Below, in pieces: positions 32,830 through 45,158 of a stretch of 64,000 bases of DNA (position 1 is its first letter; each line of letters starts with the position of its first letter). Origin of the DNA: Haemonchus contortus (lineage: Eukaryota > Nematoda > Chromadorea > Rhabditida > Trichostrongylidae). Location of the stretch: the NCBI GenBank assembly GCA_000469685.2, contig LS997563.1, positions 12,533,940-12,597,939 on the forward strand. The letters are read 5' to 3'. Below the pieces are notes generated by a model that did no database searches, had not been told where the DNA came from, and saw nothing but the letters and a program-made list of their open reading frames with translations. The translations under genes were made by a program, and so were the position numbers.

Positions 32830-34250
32830 GAATCAAAGCGAGAATGATTTCGGAGAGAAGACACACCTATCTTCTATGTAATAAATTTCGAAGAAATTGG
32901 TCGCTTACCTATCTTGCAAAAACTGTCCGATTACAGAAACAAGTGCAAGAATCGCGGCAAAATTTTTAGGCTGTTGCGAAGAGAACGTGTGTATTTACTC
33001 ACCCAAATCCTTTTGTTGTCTTCTTCAGTGAATAATTTTCAACAATTAGGGTTTGGCTCACCAGACCACTGATATAACTATCCTGAAAGGTAAACGTGTA
33101 TTTCAGGGTCAAAATTCCACGAATGATACTATTCTGGTAAACATCGTCGTATACAAGCATTCAACTATATAAATTACCAATAGAAATTGAATAGGTGAAG
33201 TGAATGATGACTATAGAATGTTTTTATACCTGACGTTCTTACTGTAATGTTTTTAACTATGTATGTGATCATGGGGTCGGTTGCTTGATTAACTAATGTT
33301 GATATTAGCGACCGAGTACTAGTTTTCCCACCATTTTCCCACCCTTCCAATTCAATCAATGAATCAAGAATTGTAGGGAGAGTTCGAAATCTTAGTTCTG
33401 TTGAAAATCGTTTATCTTCGAAGGACGTAAGAGACTGACCATCTTCCGGATCTTACTCAATTACTGCTCAGTATTATGATCTACAGCAAGTATACATACA
33501 ACAGAATCCTTGTTAGTAAGTACCAATTTCTGAATCGATCCTCAGAGATCATTACATTAAAGAGTGTGTCTACGTAGAAACTGTATGCAGCGTCTTTGTT
33601 CTGCGCTCCACGCTGCGTGTGCCATCTCTGTTGAGAAATAATAGCTCAAGCTTATGGTTATGAGATTATGAGAACCTTACCTTTTGATAATTAAACCAGG
33701 CTGCCGGGATATAAATAGATGCTTCGAGAATAACATAGTTTGTCAATGAAGCAACAGCGCTGAAGGTCAGTCTAGGACTGGTCTCATTGCTGAGTCGAGT
33801 CTACCAATTTCTACGCATGGAGTGTTCATTTCCAAGGATAAGATCCGAAGGGGTTACGCATGAAAGGAATTTTCCTGTTTTTTAGAACGTTAGTTTCTTG
33901 TTAGAGGGAGAGGCGTGGAATTAGAAGGTCTAAAGTCAGGAGAGTTCACCTTACATTTCAAAAGTTCCCAACCCGCTTTCTCGGTTTGCTGCTTTACGTC
34001 TCTCACTCAGGAAAGCTGAAGATTGTATAGGAGGGATTTTGTAGTGAAATGATACCTGATTTCTAGCTATTGAGATGAGCATGGATTATTCATAATGTGT
34101 AGAAATGCACTGCTTTCAGGTCTTCAGAAACAAACTACTCGGTATTTGGAAATGTAGAGGCTCGACGCCGTTTTGGATTCACCTAAGTTGTTTGATGCGG
34201 AATTCTTAACACAATTTGTTCCAGGTGATGAAAAGACTGTCTGGAATCAG
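32830..34250. other. 5' flank of the 32.3 kb gene, otherwise no gene recognised
   Basis: On the minus strand a donor-like GATAG|GTAAGCG near 32908 could end a leader exon of the gene at 32275-32810. A TATATAG motif on the minus strand near 33166-33174 is a possible promoter. No other coding signal is visible. Confidence 0.35.
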
Positions 34251-34251
34251 A

Positions 34252-34578
34252 TCAAACCCGTTCTGCGACCCATGCCGAAGTTACTTGATACTCGTGTAGG
34301 ACCACTTCACCAATTGCATGAGGAAGGCTGAAAGCTCCACCTGTCCCAGGACCGCTGAGTTCCTTATCTGCATTGCTAACTGCATGTCGTTTTGGACCGA
34401 TTCGTATGAGGGAGGAAAAATAAGTTTCATTGGGCAGGGGGTAAAGAGGTTCCGGAGGATACTTCTCGATTCCTCCTTCATAATAGAGCATAACAACTGC
34501 TAAGCTTTTTTCAATAGCTGACCTTGCAACATTGGGCCAAAATGCGCAGGATGTTTTCCTCCATTCAAGAGGGTACAA
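34252..34578 (-). other. Unrecognised minus-strand open frame, 108 codons
   Basis: Composition is protein-like (YEGGIEKYPPEPLYPLPNE at about residues 33-51), with few rare-looking stretches, but no leader, family match or bordering splice sites could be confirmed. It may be an exon or a repeat fragment. Confidence 0.2.
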
Positions 34579-34941
34579 CGACTACGGGAAAAAGAAATCA
34601 GTAGATGCTCCCGAGTTTTCGTTAGAATCGGAGACATTCTGAATCACTTCTGAAGCAAGAATCCCTTATTATCGGCATGTCTTATTGTGTCTATTAGCCA
34701 ACTGAACAGCCTTACAGCGCGAATCGTGCAGAGTTAACGGCCATTGAATCGAAGGGGAGGAGAGGATCGAGTGAATCCGACTTTGTCGTGGAATTCAGCA
34801 TGACGTCATTTAGCATAACAAAAAACCCTTCGACATGATTGAAAGGTGTTTGTTTATCAAAGCAGCACAATTGTTACAGTATACACGGACCGGACCAAAT
34901 CTACTCCACACAATACAATTGTTACACTTACAAATAATAGC

Positions 34942-34948
34942 TATAAAA
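34942..34948 (+). promoter_or_regulatory. TATA box, conserved with the 58.4 kb copy
   Basis: TATAAAA within GCTATAAAAGTATGCC. The same context occurs at 58365-58371 before the paralogous gene. Each lies about 375 bp before its start codon. Conservation across an otherwise diverged duplication supports function. Confidence 0.55.
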
Positions 34949-35316
34949 GTATGCCTTCTTGGTCGACAAATTTTTACCTCTACCTCGCTCTATTCGTTCC
35001 TCCTTTATAAACGTCTATGGTGAACTTACAATCAGAAGCAGGTATTCTCGGATCATTCATTCACTATGCCTACCTGTATTATGCATAGGCTAATATATAT
35101 GGTAATGCTTGCTGATTGGACTCGATAACTGATCCTTGGAAGAGTGACAGTGGGCGATCACCTCTGAGGAACTCACCACGAAAGAGAACGAACGGCTTTT
35201 GATGTTGGGACGAAAAAATTTCCATTGTTCAAAACACCAAGCCACTTTTGTCGTTTCCGAATACCTCCATAAACTGATTTCATAATGATTGTACTGATAT
35301 TGTTATTTCAGCAACG

Positions 35317-35585
35317 ATGCAGATCCTATATGTCTTCTTTGTCTTACTATCAGTGACCAGTATGATCTTTGCGACCCCTTCACTCGCCATGTAGGTGATT
35401 CAAAAAGTCTGAATGTTGTGAAAGATCAATAATGCTGATATGATTTCAGGTCTCCGAGGTTCAAACGCCAATTCGGTAACATGGGCATGGGTGGATACAG
35501 TAGCCAAATGTCTCAAAGTTCTCAAATGGGATCATCTCAGATGGGCGGAGGATCAATGGGACAGATGGGAGGATGGGGTCGTTAA
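35317..35585 (+). CDS. Secreted Gly/Ser/Gln/Met-rich peptide, KRQF family member 4
   Basis: Exons 35317-35390 and 35450-35585 with a 59-nt phase-2 intron (GTAGGT...TTTCAG). The donor is slightly non-standard; reading through would hit a stop at once, so splicing is required. The 69-residue product has a signal peptide (MQILYVFFVLLSVTSMIFA), then MSPRFKRQF (25-33), with Met25 split by the intron. The mature part is Gly/Met/Ser/Gln-rich (SQMxxSSQMG units) and ends GGWGR, suggesting a C-terminal amide after trimming. ATTTCAG ends 5 nt before the ATG, indicating trans-splicing, and AATAAA lies at 35736-35741. Its closest relative is the gene at 58.7 kb in the paired duplication. Confidence 0.82.
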
Positions 35586-35735
35586 ACGTAAACGTAAGGG
35601 ACGAAAGGATGCTGTAGTCCGACGAAATCATAACGATTTTATTTCGAGTTCCAGCTCTCATTATCCACGATATCAATAAGATTGAAGTGTAGACTTTGCT
35701 CTTGCATAATAATGAATTCATTGCATCAAGTCACG

Positions 35736-35741
35736 AATAAA
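35736..35741 (+). terminator. Polyadenylation signal
   Basis: AATAAA about 150 nt after the stop codon of the 35.3 kb peptide gene. Confidence 0.5.
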
Positions 35742-37239
35742 ACTTTTAGAAAAAAGAGACCGCTACTGTTTCCAAGAGTTCAAGAACGCTTGACAGTTGT
35801 AAAAGCTTACTGGTTTCGACACTATTGTTGCTGCCTCCTAAAAAAGTCCTGAAAGGCTAGTGATCAACAAATGCTACGTATTCTCCCCATTTCAGCGGAT
35901 GTTCTTTCCACCCTTGACCATCAGGTGTCTTCGTCTTATTATTATACGTGGCAAAGGGTCGTCAGGTGGATAAGAGCTAGATGGCTAGGATAGCGATGAG
36001 TTGAAACTGCGAAATAGTGAACGAAGAACGCTGCTGATAAGTGATTGGACTCAATTCGTGATGTCTATGAAATTATAGAGTGAAAGTTCAGTGGAAGGTG
36101 GTCTCTAATAATACAGCAAGACCAGCCACCGGGTCTTACAGAGTGCTACTGCAGAGCCGCTTGTCATGGTTAAAGACTTGAAAGTGAATTGAAGCTTCTT
36201 CTTGGAACCATGGAACACTGTCAAACTTTGTGTAACAAGCCAATTCTCACAAGACCAAATGTTGAAGTTATTACGCGATGTACCATGTATATGTAAAACC
36301 CGTTTTACTGTTTTGTATTACGCTTTAACTGCTATAGATGTACATAACATCGTAGTGCGACCCCTGTCACGAGAATTATGTAGGGGTTCAGTTATCCCCC
36401 GCATAACTGAGAGTTTGTGGCAGTACATACGAGACCCTTAGAGCTTTTCGTGCGGAAAACTTGCCTTGAATTGTTCAAAAAGTCTTACTGGAAATAAAGT
36501 CACATTAAGAAAGCGCGAGCAAGTGGGTGACGGCGGCAGGAAGGAAAGAGAAAAGTGAAGTGAACAGAGCTCGGTTCCTGGTGGAACATGCCCCACATCC
36601 AAAAGAAACGAGCTTTTGGCCTATCACTCGCCACCATTATGTAACCTTTACATCATCTTCACAAAGACGTTTCTCTACACAATGTTCCTGCGGAAACTGT
36701 ACCCATTGCAGCTAACACTTCGGGTGACCATATAATGAGCAGGAATCCGAAGTTTTCGAGAGGGGCAAAATTTATACAATTTTTTGAGTGGATCTTGTGC
36801 TCTGCGATCGGTAACACAAACAACCATGGCCGGAATTCAAGTCGACTAATAGTAATCAGCCTTGATCGTTTATAGGTAACATTTTGGCGATTGGAATTTC
36901 TTGGATTGTTCGGATATAAGCTTCCAAGTTCGATGCGCGTCGATACTTCACAAGACCGTATCGTCAGTCTTTCTAGTCCTTACGGTCTTAATAAATAGCA
37001 CATTAGTGAATTCTTTCTGTATCCATGCATGCGTGTATGGGGAATTCACGGCCGCACATTAGATTAGAAGCGCCAAACGCTTGCATTCGTGGTCGGTAAC
37101 ACCTACCTAGGGTGAAAATCCAAGAGGCGATTCGGGGCCGCCTTCAACACCAAAGCCCTTCGCCCACTTTGGAAAATCCAGGAGTCAACCCATCCTCCTC
37201 GTCGGAGCTTGGCCAGCTACAGGTAAGTACTGTATATAT

Positions 37240-37885
37240 GCCAAAACAGTTGTATGAAAAGGCCCCATCCCTTCGAACTGAGGGGGCTCCATTATGCCTT
37301 TGACCTCGGGAGAGGCTCTTAAAATCTCAGGGACGAAATTGTTCGGAAGGAGAAGGACTAATATGGCGAATGCTTCTTTCAACGCACGAACGTTTGCATC
37401 GGAAGCGTGTGTAGAAGTTATGATGATATAAGCCAGAAATATAAGGCACGATGTCGTCGGAATGAACGAGACGAGAAGGCACTGCCGCTGCACGCAGTTT
37501 TCGAGACAGGAGAAAACCTGATTTTGTAACAGAGCAGAGGCGTCGGCGTGTAGGTGCCTCGTCATTACACGCTTTTCGTAAATATCGATTAGTACGAAAG
37601 CTCAGTACAGTAGGTAAAGCTCTACCTTTGAAAGGATGTGGCTCAACCCCAGCTCTAATTATTTCGTGGCCTGCATCAAAGTACGAGGCACTGGAGCTGG
37701 ACGCATTCTATATGTGACTGAAAAAGTTCTAGGAAAGGCACCGTAGTTTTCTCACCACTATTGTCAGCGATACCAAAGCCAAGATTGACCATAGTGAAAC
37801 GGCTTCTGAGGTTCATATCAGGGCTCATGAGACTGAACAGAATGAGCACGGTGAATGACGAGTTATTCATGTCGACACACAACAT
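37240..37885 (-). pseudogene. Possible 7TM chemoreceptor remnant
   Basis: Two minus-strand hydrophobic frames lie in the order expected for a receptor. The frame at 37885-37740 resembles a first membrane segment followed by SPDMNLRSRFTMVNLGFGIAD, like the TM1-loop-TM2 region of Srd/Srh/Str-type receptors, and ends at a possible donor. The frame from 37500 to 37290 carries RQCLLVSFIPTTSCLIFLAYII, like the TM6 region. There is too little space between them for TM3-TM5, so this is a deleted pseudogene if the assignment is right. The plus strand opposite has an open stretch ending in a GTAAGT near 37207, which may be chance. Confidence 0.3.
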
Positions 37886-38105
37886 CTATGGTGATCCTCA
37901 GTTCCAGAATCACTCTCACTTGCAATAGACTTGGAAGTCGTGAGGTTAAACAGTTTTACAACGAAATAATATAACATCATCTTCAAGCTAAAGTTCTGCT
38001 CGACTCGTCGCTGTTATTCTAAAATTCTACAAACGACCGGACCATTGTCCCCTCCGCGCTAGACTCTGTTTTTGAGCTCGTGCAGAGAAGACTGCAAAGT
38101 TCATA

Positions 38106-39362
38106 CGTAGGCTGCCTTTTATATTTTGAGATTTGAGAACAGAAAGAAATACTATTTATTGAAAATCGTTTTGCTGCCTTTCAAAATTCTACACATTAAG
38201 ATCTGTACACTTTTGCATGGGCTCGGACCAGTTTTTGAAGCACTTTTGCTACTCTGATGTAGGTAACTCTAAAACATGGATTCTGAAGGCATCAACGGCT
38301 TCATCAGGTGTCGAAAAACGTTAACCTCTCATTTTATTTTTTACGTACGGGATGAGAAGAAGTCACCCGGGGACTACATGCATGATGGACCTGTCAAATC
38401 GTTGTTTTGAGTGCTCAAAAATGCAGTTGTTTGAACCGATGTGTGGAAGCTCGCATTGTCGTGGTGAAGAGTGATCCGTCTTCAGCAGTTGATTTTCCTG
38501 ATTTTTTGGAAGTCAACTGGCAAACAAATGGTGGTATACCACTCAGAATTGACTGTTCTGATTGTTCTGGTAGTACGGCTGCGACATCTCCAGTTTTTCC
38601 AAAAAAAAACAGGCGACCACTTGCTTGGAAGTGCCTGGTGCGCGGACAGCTTTTGTTGGATTTGGCTCATCTTGAAATACCCACACAGTCAACTGCTGTT
38701 TCCTTTCGGGCTCATACGCATAAATCCATGATCTACCATCGGTCTCGATGTCATAGACGTGTTTCGAAGCACCGCGATTGTATTTTGTGAGCATTTCCTT
38801 CGACCAATCGACACGAGTCTCTTTCTTGGGGGATTGACAAATTTTTCAAAAAAAAATTTTACGGTCAAATGTTCATGCAATATTGAATGTATGCAGGTCC
38901 CACTAATGCCTAAGGTTGTCCCAATCTCACGATAGGTCACATGACGCTCTTGCAATATTTGTTTGTGCACAGTATGAACGGTTTCCGGAACAACAACTGA
39001 TTTTGAACGACCTCCATGAAATTCTTCTTCGAGCGAACTACGACCTCGGGTGAACTCACTGTACCATCAATAAGCACTGGCCCTGGATGGAGCTTCATCA
39101 CCAGAATTGAACTAAGTTCATCCATGCATTGCTGTTGAGTGAGGCCGCGTCGAAAGTTGCAGAAAATAACCGCGCGAAAATACTCACGATTCAACCCTAT
39201 AACTTGGCCTGAACAAAATCTTATAACTTAGTGTAAACAATACAAATCGCGCTCAAATTTTGCAACGTAACCTCAAAATAGTCAAACTTTACGATAGTTG
39301 TGTCAGTTGCTAGATTGCTACACTAGTGTTGCCAAATCTCAAAATATAAAAGGCAGCCCTCG
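38106..39362 (-). mobile_element. Mariner of the Hsmar1/bandit type, 1257 bp
   Basis: The ends are inverted repeats of about 30 bp: left 38106 onward, GGCTGCCTTTTATATTTTGA after a mismatch-bearing start, and right to 39362, with TCAAAATATAAAAGGCAGCC. They are flanked by TA at 38104-38105 and 39363-39364. The transposase lies on the minus strand. Length and protein resemble the mariner group that includes Hsmar1 and the hookworm bandit element; that link is from memory. Confidence 0.88.
38150..39194 (-). pseudogene. Mariner transposase, at least three frames
   Basis: In order on the minus strand: FRRGLTQQQCMDEL near the N terminus (39194 onward), then the second half of the DNA-binding region with RHVTYREIGTTLGISGT (about 38947-38890), then YNRGASKHVYDIETDGRSWIYAYEPE (about 38790-38710, with the TGDESW block altered to TDGRSW by a small frameshift-like change), then WVFQDEPNPT, VACFFLEK and the NSEWYTTICLPV segment. 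The last third, with the remaining catalytic Asp residues, is heavily decayed below 38480. It cannot make an active transposase. Confidence 0.85.
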
Positions 39363-39535
39363 TAAAAAGAAACCCAAGTTATTTATCAATTGGGACTTTT
39401 TCGCTCCTAATGTGAGTTCGTTTTTTCCTAATTATTCAAAATAAATTACACTAATATACACTGAAGCTTTTTAAAATAAGACATTACCTTTGAGGTATGA
39501 TCCCAACAGACTAATTTTGTAATATCTTATTTACC

Positions 39536-41060
39536 AGTTTGGCTATGCACGCTAACGCGCGCAGTATATGTCGACGGCCACTTATCCACGATGGAGTCAT
39601 TCAGCGGAATGTTGGATAATCAGAATAAGATGTTTCTCTAGATTCAAACGCTGAACTGCTGATAGCATCACGCTCGATATATTTGAGCACAGTTATCAGT
39701 GGTTGATCGCAGCTCCGTCCACCTTGGTGCAAACCCTTTCCACAACAAACTTGACCACCCTTCTTTTGACTGCTCCAAACCATTTTTTCCCGCATTCCAG
39801 AAAGTTTTTGAAGAGATGAATTTGTGGTCCTAGCCCCGCTTCCATGTGCCAGCTCCGCCCCCTTCGAGAACTTAACTACATATGTTCCAATTCCTCTCAC
39901 CACTTTTTTCCCGCGTTCTTGAACGTTTCTGAAGAAAGCTATGAAATTTTGATCTAAGCCCGCCCACTTTGGTGCCAGCTCCACCCACTTCATTCTTTTA
40001 CACCTTGACGCCTTTTCCCCGCATCCCAGAATGTTTCTGAATAGGGTTATAAATTTTTGATCTTAGCCCCGCCCACTTTGGTGCCAACCCCGCCCACATT
40101 CGGGATTTGACCACATTTGTTCTTTTACACCTTGACGCCTTTTCCCCGCATCCCAGAATGTTTCTGAATAGGGTTATAAATTTTTGATCTTAGCCCCGCC
40201 CACTTTGGTGCCAACCCCGCCCACATTCGGGATTTGACCACATTTGTTCTTTTACACCTTGATACCTTTTTGCCGCATCCCAGAACGTTTCTGAATAAAG
40301 TTATGAATTTTTTATCTAAGCCCCGCCCACTTTGGTGCCAGCTCCACCCACTTTCGGGATTTGACCACATTTATTCTTTTACACCCTGGTACCTTTTTGC
40401 CGCATCCCAGAACGTTTCTGAATAGAGCTATAAACTTTTGATCTAAGCCCCGCCCACTTTGGTGCCAGCCCCACCCACTTTCGGGATGTGACCACATTTG
40501 TCCCATTACCTCTAACCACTTTTTTTCCGCATTCTATAACTTTTTCGAACGAAGTTACACTCATTTTTGAAAAGTAGCTTTCACCTCAACGCACGCCCCG
40601 CCCCTCGTTAGCGGGGCTTCGCTATACTTAGGCATGCTCAGCACGCATAAGGCCTTGGTCACTCTTTTTATTTTTTTTCCTGGCCTCGACGCCTTCGTTA
40701 AATCGAGTTATGAATCTCTGTGGAAAGTACCGCCCACTGCGAGAACGCTCCGTCCACCGCCGGTAAGTTTCATTTATTTTGATTGTTGACCCATCCCTCA
40801 CCTTTGCACATTTTTTCCTGGTGTCTTGAATGTTATGAGACCGAATTAGAAGAATTCGCCCATGACCCCGCCCAATTCCGGCGCATGCCCCGCCCCTTGG
40901 GGGCGTGGCTCCGCCAGGCTTACGTGTGCTCTGTTGCACTTACCCTATGCTCAACTCATTCCAAACTTGACCCGACTTCTCCAGGTGTTTCTTCACGTTA
41001 TATCGAATTTCCGTACAAACAAACAAACAAACAGACAGACAGAGCGCTTTATATATAGTA
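39536..41060. mobile_element. Minisatellite-bearing element, copy 1
   Basis: The left end reads TACCAGTTTGGCTATGCACGC followed by the partly palindromic GCACGCTAACGCGCGC. The interior is a 127-bp tandem array. The right end is a CAAA/CAGA-rich tail (41020-41042) and then TTTATATATAGTAAGG. The same left end and the same kind of tail occur in the element at 55767-57897, so these are two members of one family. No protein is encoded. A palindrome GCCCCGCCCC...GCGGGGC lies at 40594-40617. Confidence 0.65.
39740..40560. repeat. 127-bp minisatellite, about 6-7 units
   Basis: The phrase TCTTTTACAC starts at 39994, 40121, 40248 and 40375, exactly 127 bp apart, and the array continues in decayed form on both sides. 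Each unit contains GCCCCGCCCACTTTGGTGCCA and a CGGGATTTGACCACATT segment. Central units are most alike and outer ones more diverged, the usual pattern of unequal exchange. Confidence 0.9.
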
Positions 41061-42199
<1,139 letters not shown>

Positions 42200-42200
<1 letters not shown>

Positions 42201-42690
42201 GAACTATTAACTATGCATCGCATCTACGAAATGAACACACGGCCATCTCATATAACCTCTCCTGTACTGATTATTGCTCGAAGACGCTTCGGCTACTCAT
42301 CGATGGTCGCACGCAGAATTTCTAAAGAAACTCCAGCCTGAGAATTTTTACAGTGATTTCTTAGTAGCAGTAACAGCTGTGCGTTTTGAAGCGCAGGCCT
42401 CCCTCTCCAGTATGCGCTATATCCAGAGACTCAACACATTGTGGTCCGGAAAACTAGCAGGAGGATTGGAAGGTATGATATGGTCGCGAGCATTTCTTCA
42501 ATTTCTTCAGCATCTGTCTCGCTCTTTTCCCATTCGTCCATTCTCGAGCAAGTGTGCCATAGTTTTCAAATCGGATCCCTTGCAAAATCTTCGACCCTCA
42601 GCTGCTTCCTTTCAGAAAACCCTTATTAATGAGGTTTGGATAAATTTGCACTTTTCTCGTCCAAAATTTGCGATATCCCAATGATGGCAG
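42200..42690 (-). pseudogene. Tc1/mariner-superfamily C-terminal relict, copy 1
   Basis: The minus strand reads a C-terminal phrase like SLEILRATIDE followed by KRLRAII, common at the ends of Tc1/mariner-type transposases. The segment shares landmarks in the same order and orientation with 54780-55080, for example CCTGTACTGATTAT(T/A)GCT, GCACGCAGA and (T/G)GTGCGTTT. Too decayed for a family name. Confidence 0.4.
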
Positions 42691-43189
42691 TGATTTCAGC
42701 CCAAACTCTCATAAAAAAGAAAAAATGGCTTTTAGGGGCGATCTGACGCTTCTCAACGGCTTCTGCACTCGTAGTGTGAAATATACTTATACTTTGGGAT
42801 CTGGTCATTTCTTCCACGCTAAACACCCTTCAGTCAGAAAAAAGTGTGTCGAAGCGCGTGCCGCGAGCAAGTAGCGCAGGGCCTTTGTTTTCACTCTTCT
42901 TGTTGTCAGAAAGCTTATACGGCTTTCGAATCTATTTGGATACAATTGTATCTACTCTGTGTAGACTCATCCCATCGGATTTGAACATACAAACAAATCA
43001 GCAGTCATGTTTCTTTTTCTGCAGGTTCCGCAGCGTACTCCTTTCCAAAGCGATTGTATTCAGAAAAGGGGTCGTATGTGAGACAAGACGACGTATTGAG
43101 GTTTGTTTTTGACTTCTCTACGAAAAGCAATCCAAGAGACTGTCATGTGGGAAATGTTGAAACGAGGAACGAACCCGGAAAGGACCCCC

Positions 43190-43400
43190 CAAATGCCCTC
43201 AAAGACGGAACGGTCGGTGGATGTCTGAGAGGCGTTTCTCGAAAACTGTGGATTTGAGAGTACCGAAGTAGATATGTGGGCTTAGGTATATCATAATCAT
43301 AAGGGAAAGTGCAGATTTGGAGAAACCCTCTAAACAAGGAAATTACGGACGTCTGAAAAGTGTTACCAAATCTGTGGCACACCCTGTGTGTGCATTGAGG
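43190..43400 (+). repeat. Dispersed repeat: uninterrupted relative of the 55.6/57.9 kb flanks
   Basis: GATATGTGGGCTTAGGTATA (ending near 43291) followed by CATAATCATAAGGGAAAGTGCAG continues to CCCTCTAAACAAGGA (about 43326-43341). The first part matches 55600-55680 and the second matches 57897-57965, with the minisatellite element lying between them there. This copy is therefore an approximate empty site. Confidence 0.7.
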
Positions 43401-43669
43401 CTTCGTTTTCAAAAATGTAACATATGGATTTTTTGTGATGTGATCAACATTTGTTTTCCTTGACTTCGAGTGCTTGTAACCGCGCACACGTATGTGACAA
43501 ATAGTTATGAGAACAATCTCAGGCGACTACCGAACTCCGTCAGTTACATGTATAGAAACCTTCACAAACATCAGTTCTCCGTTACCGTAGTACATCAATT
43601 TTGTTTGGAATTCCACCAGTTACAAGCGTATTTATGCTGTCTCTAAGCACAGCATGATTACAAAAAGAT

Positions 43670-43830
43670 TCATGGTGTTGGTGCGATTTGACGACGTCGG
43701 CAAAGACGCAGCAATCCTTGGCGTATCTTTGCAAATCCCAATGTGTAGACTGCCCATTTTAAACGGTTCAGATTGGCTGCTAACTGGATAAAGAAATCGT
43801 ACCAGATTCCGTGCCTGTAAAAAATCTCAT
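43670..43830 (+). repeat. Dispersed repeat, copy 1
   Basis: GACGACGTCGGCAAAGACGC, CGTATCTTTGCA, TAGACTGC and GCCTGTAAAA occur in order here. The corresponding GACGACTCGACTAGACGACGC, CGTATCTTTGCA, TAGATTGC and GCCTGTAAAA occur at 51770-51930. No coding potential. Confidence 0.65.
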
Positions 43831-44234
43831 GAATCACGTCTAACTCGAAACAGCAGAGAAACTTTTTAGCGGCCTCTGTTGGAGCAAAATGTTTTTATTC
43901 CTTTTCTGTAGTTAACAGAGCATTTTCAGACTGGCAATGCGTTGGCAATAATTAAGAGTGGCTTCTATGCAATGAAGCAAGTGAACGCATGGTTGCTCAG
44001 CTGTTATACACGAATCGGTTCTATGAAGTACTATGAATGCGGTACAGGAAACGTGATGTTTTGAACATCAGAACACTTTATTGCAAATGCTCTTTTCTTT
44101 GACTCTTTGGTGTTTGAGTCGCAAGCTGCCAGTAAATTAAATGTGTAAAGCAATCGAGACCGAAGCTCATTATATTTTGCACTCTCCCTTTTTCATCTTT
44201 TACCCACTCTAAAAGAGCAATGAGAATTACTGTA

Positions 44235-44344
44235 TCTGCTGATATCGAGTTAAGCGGAGGTGGTGTAGTAGCAAGTGGTGCACTATCACTCTGCTGATAT
44301 CGAGTTAAGCGGAGGTGGTGTAGTAGCAAGTGGTGCACTATCAC
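44235..44344 (+). repeat. Identical 55-bp tandem duplication
   Basis: Two identical 55-bp units start at 44235 and 44290. Each includes AAGCGGAGGTGGTGTAGTAG and GCAAGTGGTGCACTATCAC. Identity of the units implies recent duplication. It lies in the 5' (A-box-like) half of a SINE-like segment. Confidence 0.9.
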
Positions 44345-44385
44345 ATTTGCATGATCACGGGCCGAATCTCGCGTCAAAATCTGCT
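44250..44385 (+). repeat. tRNA-derived SINE-like fragment
   Basis: After the duplicated part the sequence runs GTAGCAAGTGGTGCACTATC...GATCACGGGCCGAATCTCGCG. This parallels the A-box-like GGCAAG(T/C)G(A/G)TGCACTA and the B-box-like GGTCGAACCC/GTTCGAATCCC of the copies at 48236-48485 and 52235-52560. The B box is degraded here. Confidence 0.5.
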
Positions 44386-44509
44386 TACGCTAACTAAGCC
44401 TCCTATCAATCCGAGGTCGATTTATTGGTGCCAGACTCGTTTTTTGATAAAAGCCTTGACCAGTAGGTTTAATGGCCACAGCAAGTCATTGTATACGCCA
44501 TTACGATCC

Positions 44510-44645
44510 GGAATGGGGGGGGGGGGGGGAGAGGGGACGAGATATTCATCCAATATTGGATGGACGCGGCAAACTGCGCGGCGGAGTTCGTGGTGATTGA
44601 AACGACTCTGGCGCCTATCATTGGGCACAAATTTGAAGTAGGGAA
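44510..44645. repeat. Single-arm relative of the 21.4 kb MITE
   Basis: A run of G (44514-44529) precedes a segment sharing GGATGGACGCGGCAAAC, TTGAAACGACTCTGGCGCC and TATCATTGGG with the first arm at 21401-21500. No second arm was found. Confidence 0.6.
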
Positions 44646-45158
44646 GTTGAGTAGCATCAGCTGGCCCCATTATCCAACCTACTGTTGCATGTAGTTTTGC
44701 AACATTAATGAAATTTTTCGTACTTTTTTTTTGTTTTTTTTTTTGATCATTTCCAGAAGGTTGGTTCCGTACACTTATTCGTTAACTGTTGCATTGTCTC
44801 AAATTTCGAATACTGAGATATAGAATCATTTTACTTTCTTCTTCCTTCTCACTTCCCATTTTCTATCTTGTAATCGCATTAGCTCCTACATTCAAACATA
44901 TAGATAGGTTACCACAAACGTGACGATGAATATATCATATTTTTCGAATCTGTTTTCTTACAAGTCTATTCTACAAGTGATAGTCGGACATACATGAGTC
45001 GGCGACAATCCAATTCCGCCTGCTACAGTGTCCTTCTTATGCAGAGAAGCAAGATAAGAAGGCCTGCACCAACTTATGAAGAAAACCCTCGACAGCAATA
45101 TTCTCTATTCTTCTCCTGGTAGGAGTTTTGACCTCTGATGAATGATGCATCCACTCAC

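Larger units (their letters stand above)
34790..36980 (+). repeat. Segmental duplication, copy 1 (around the 35.3 kb gene)
   Basis: This block aligns with 58215-60540 in the same orientation. Shared landmarks are: TGTTTATCAA near 34852 and 58273; AGCTATAAAAG(T/C)ATGCC at 34940 and 58363; the whole two-exon gene; GTGCTA(C/T)TGCAG near 36143 and 59618; and TTAACTGCTATAGAT near 36328 and 59850. Divergence in non-coding parts is substantial, with indels, so the duplication is old while the coding regions and TATA remain similar. Confidence 0.75.

Noticed and set aside
38407..38790. 127-codon plus-strand frame
   Set aside because: Antisense shadow of the mariner transposase on the minus strand.
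39740..40560. Regularly spaced repeats as a CRISPR array
   Set aside because: The 127-bp units are contiguous, with no unique spacers, in a eukaryotic context. It is a minisatellite.
42980..43120. Possible exon with SFPKRLYSEKG as another peptide-family member
   Set aside because: There is a TTTCTGCAG acceptor, but the K-R lies in a different phase, no signal-peptide exon precedes it and the family junction is absent.
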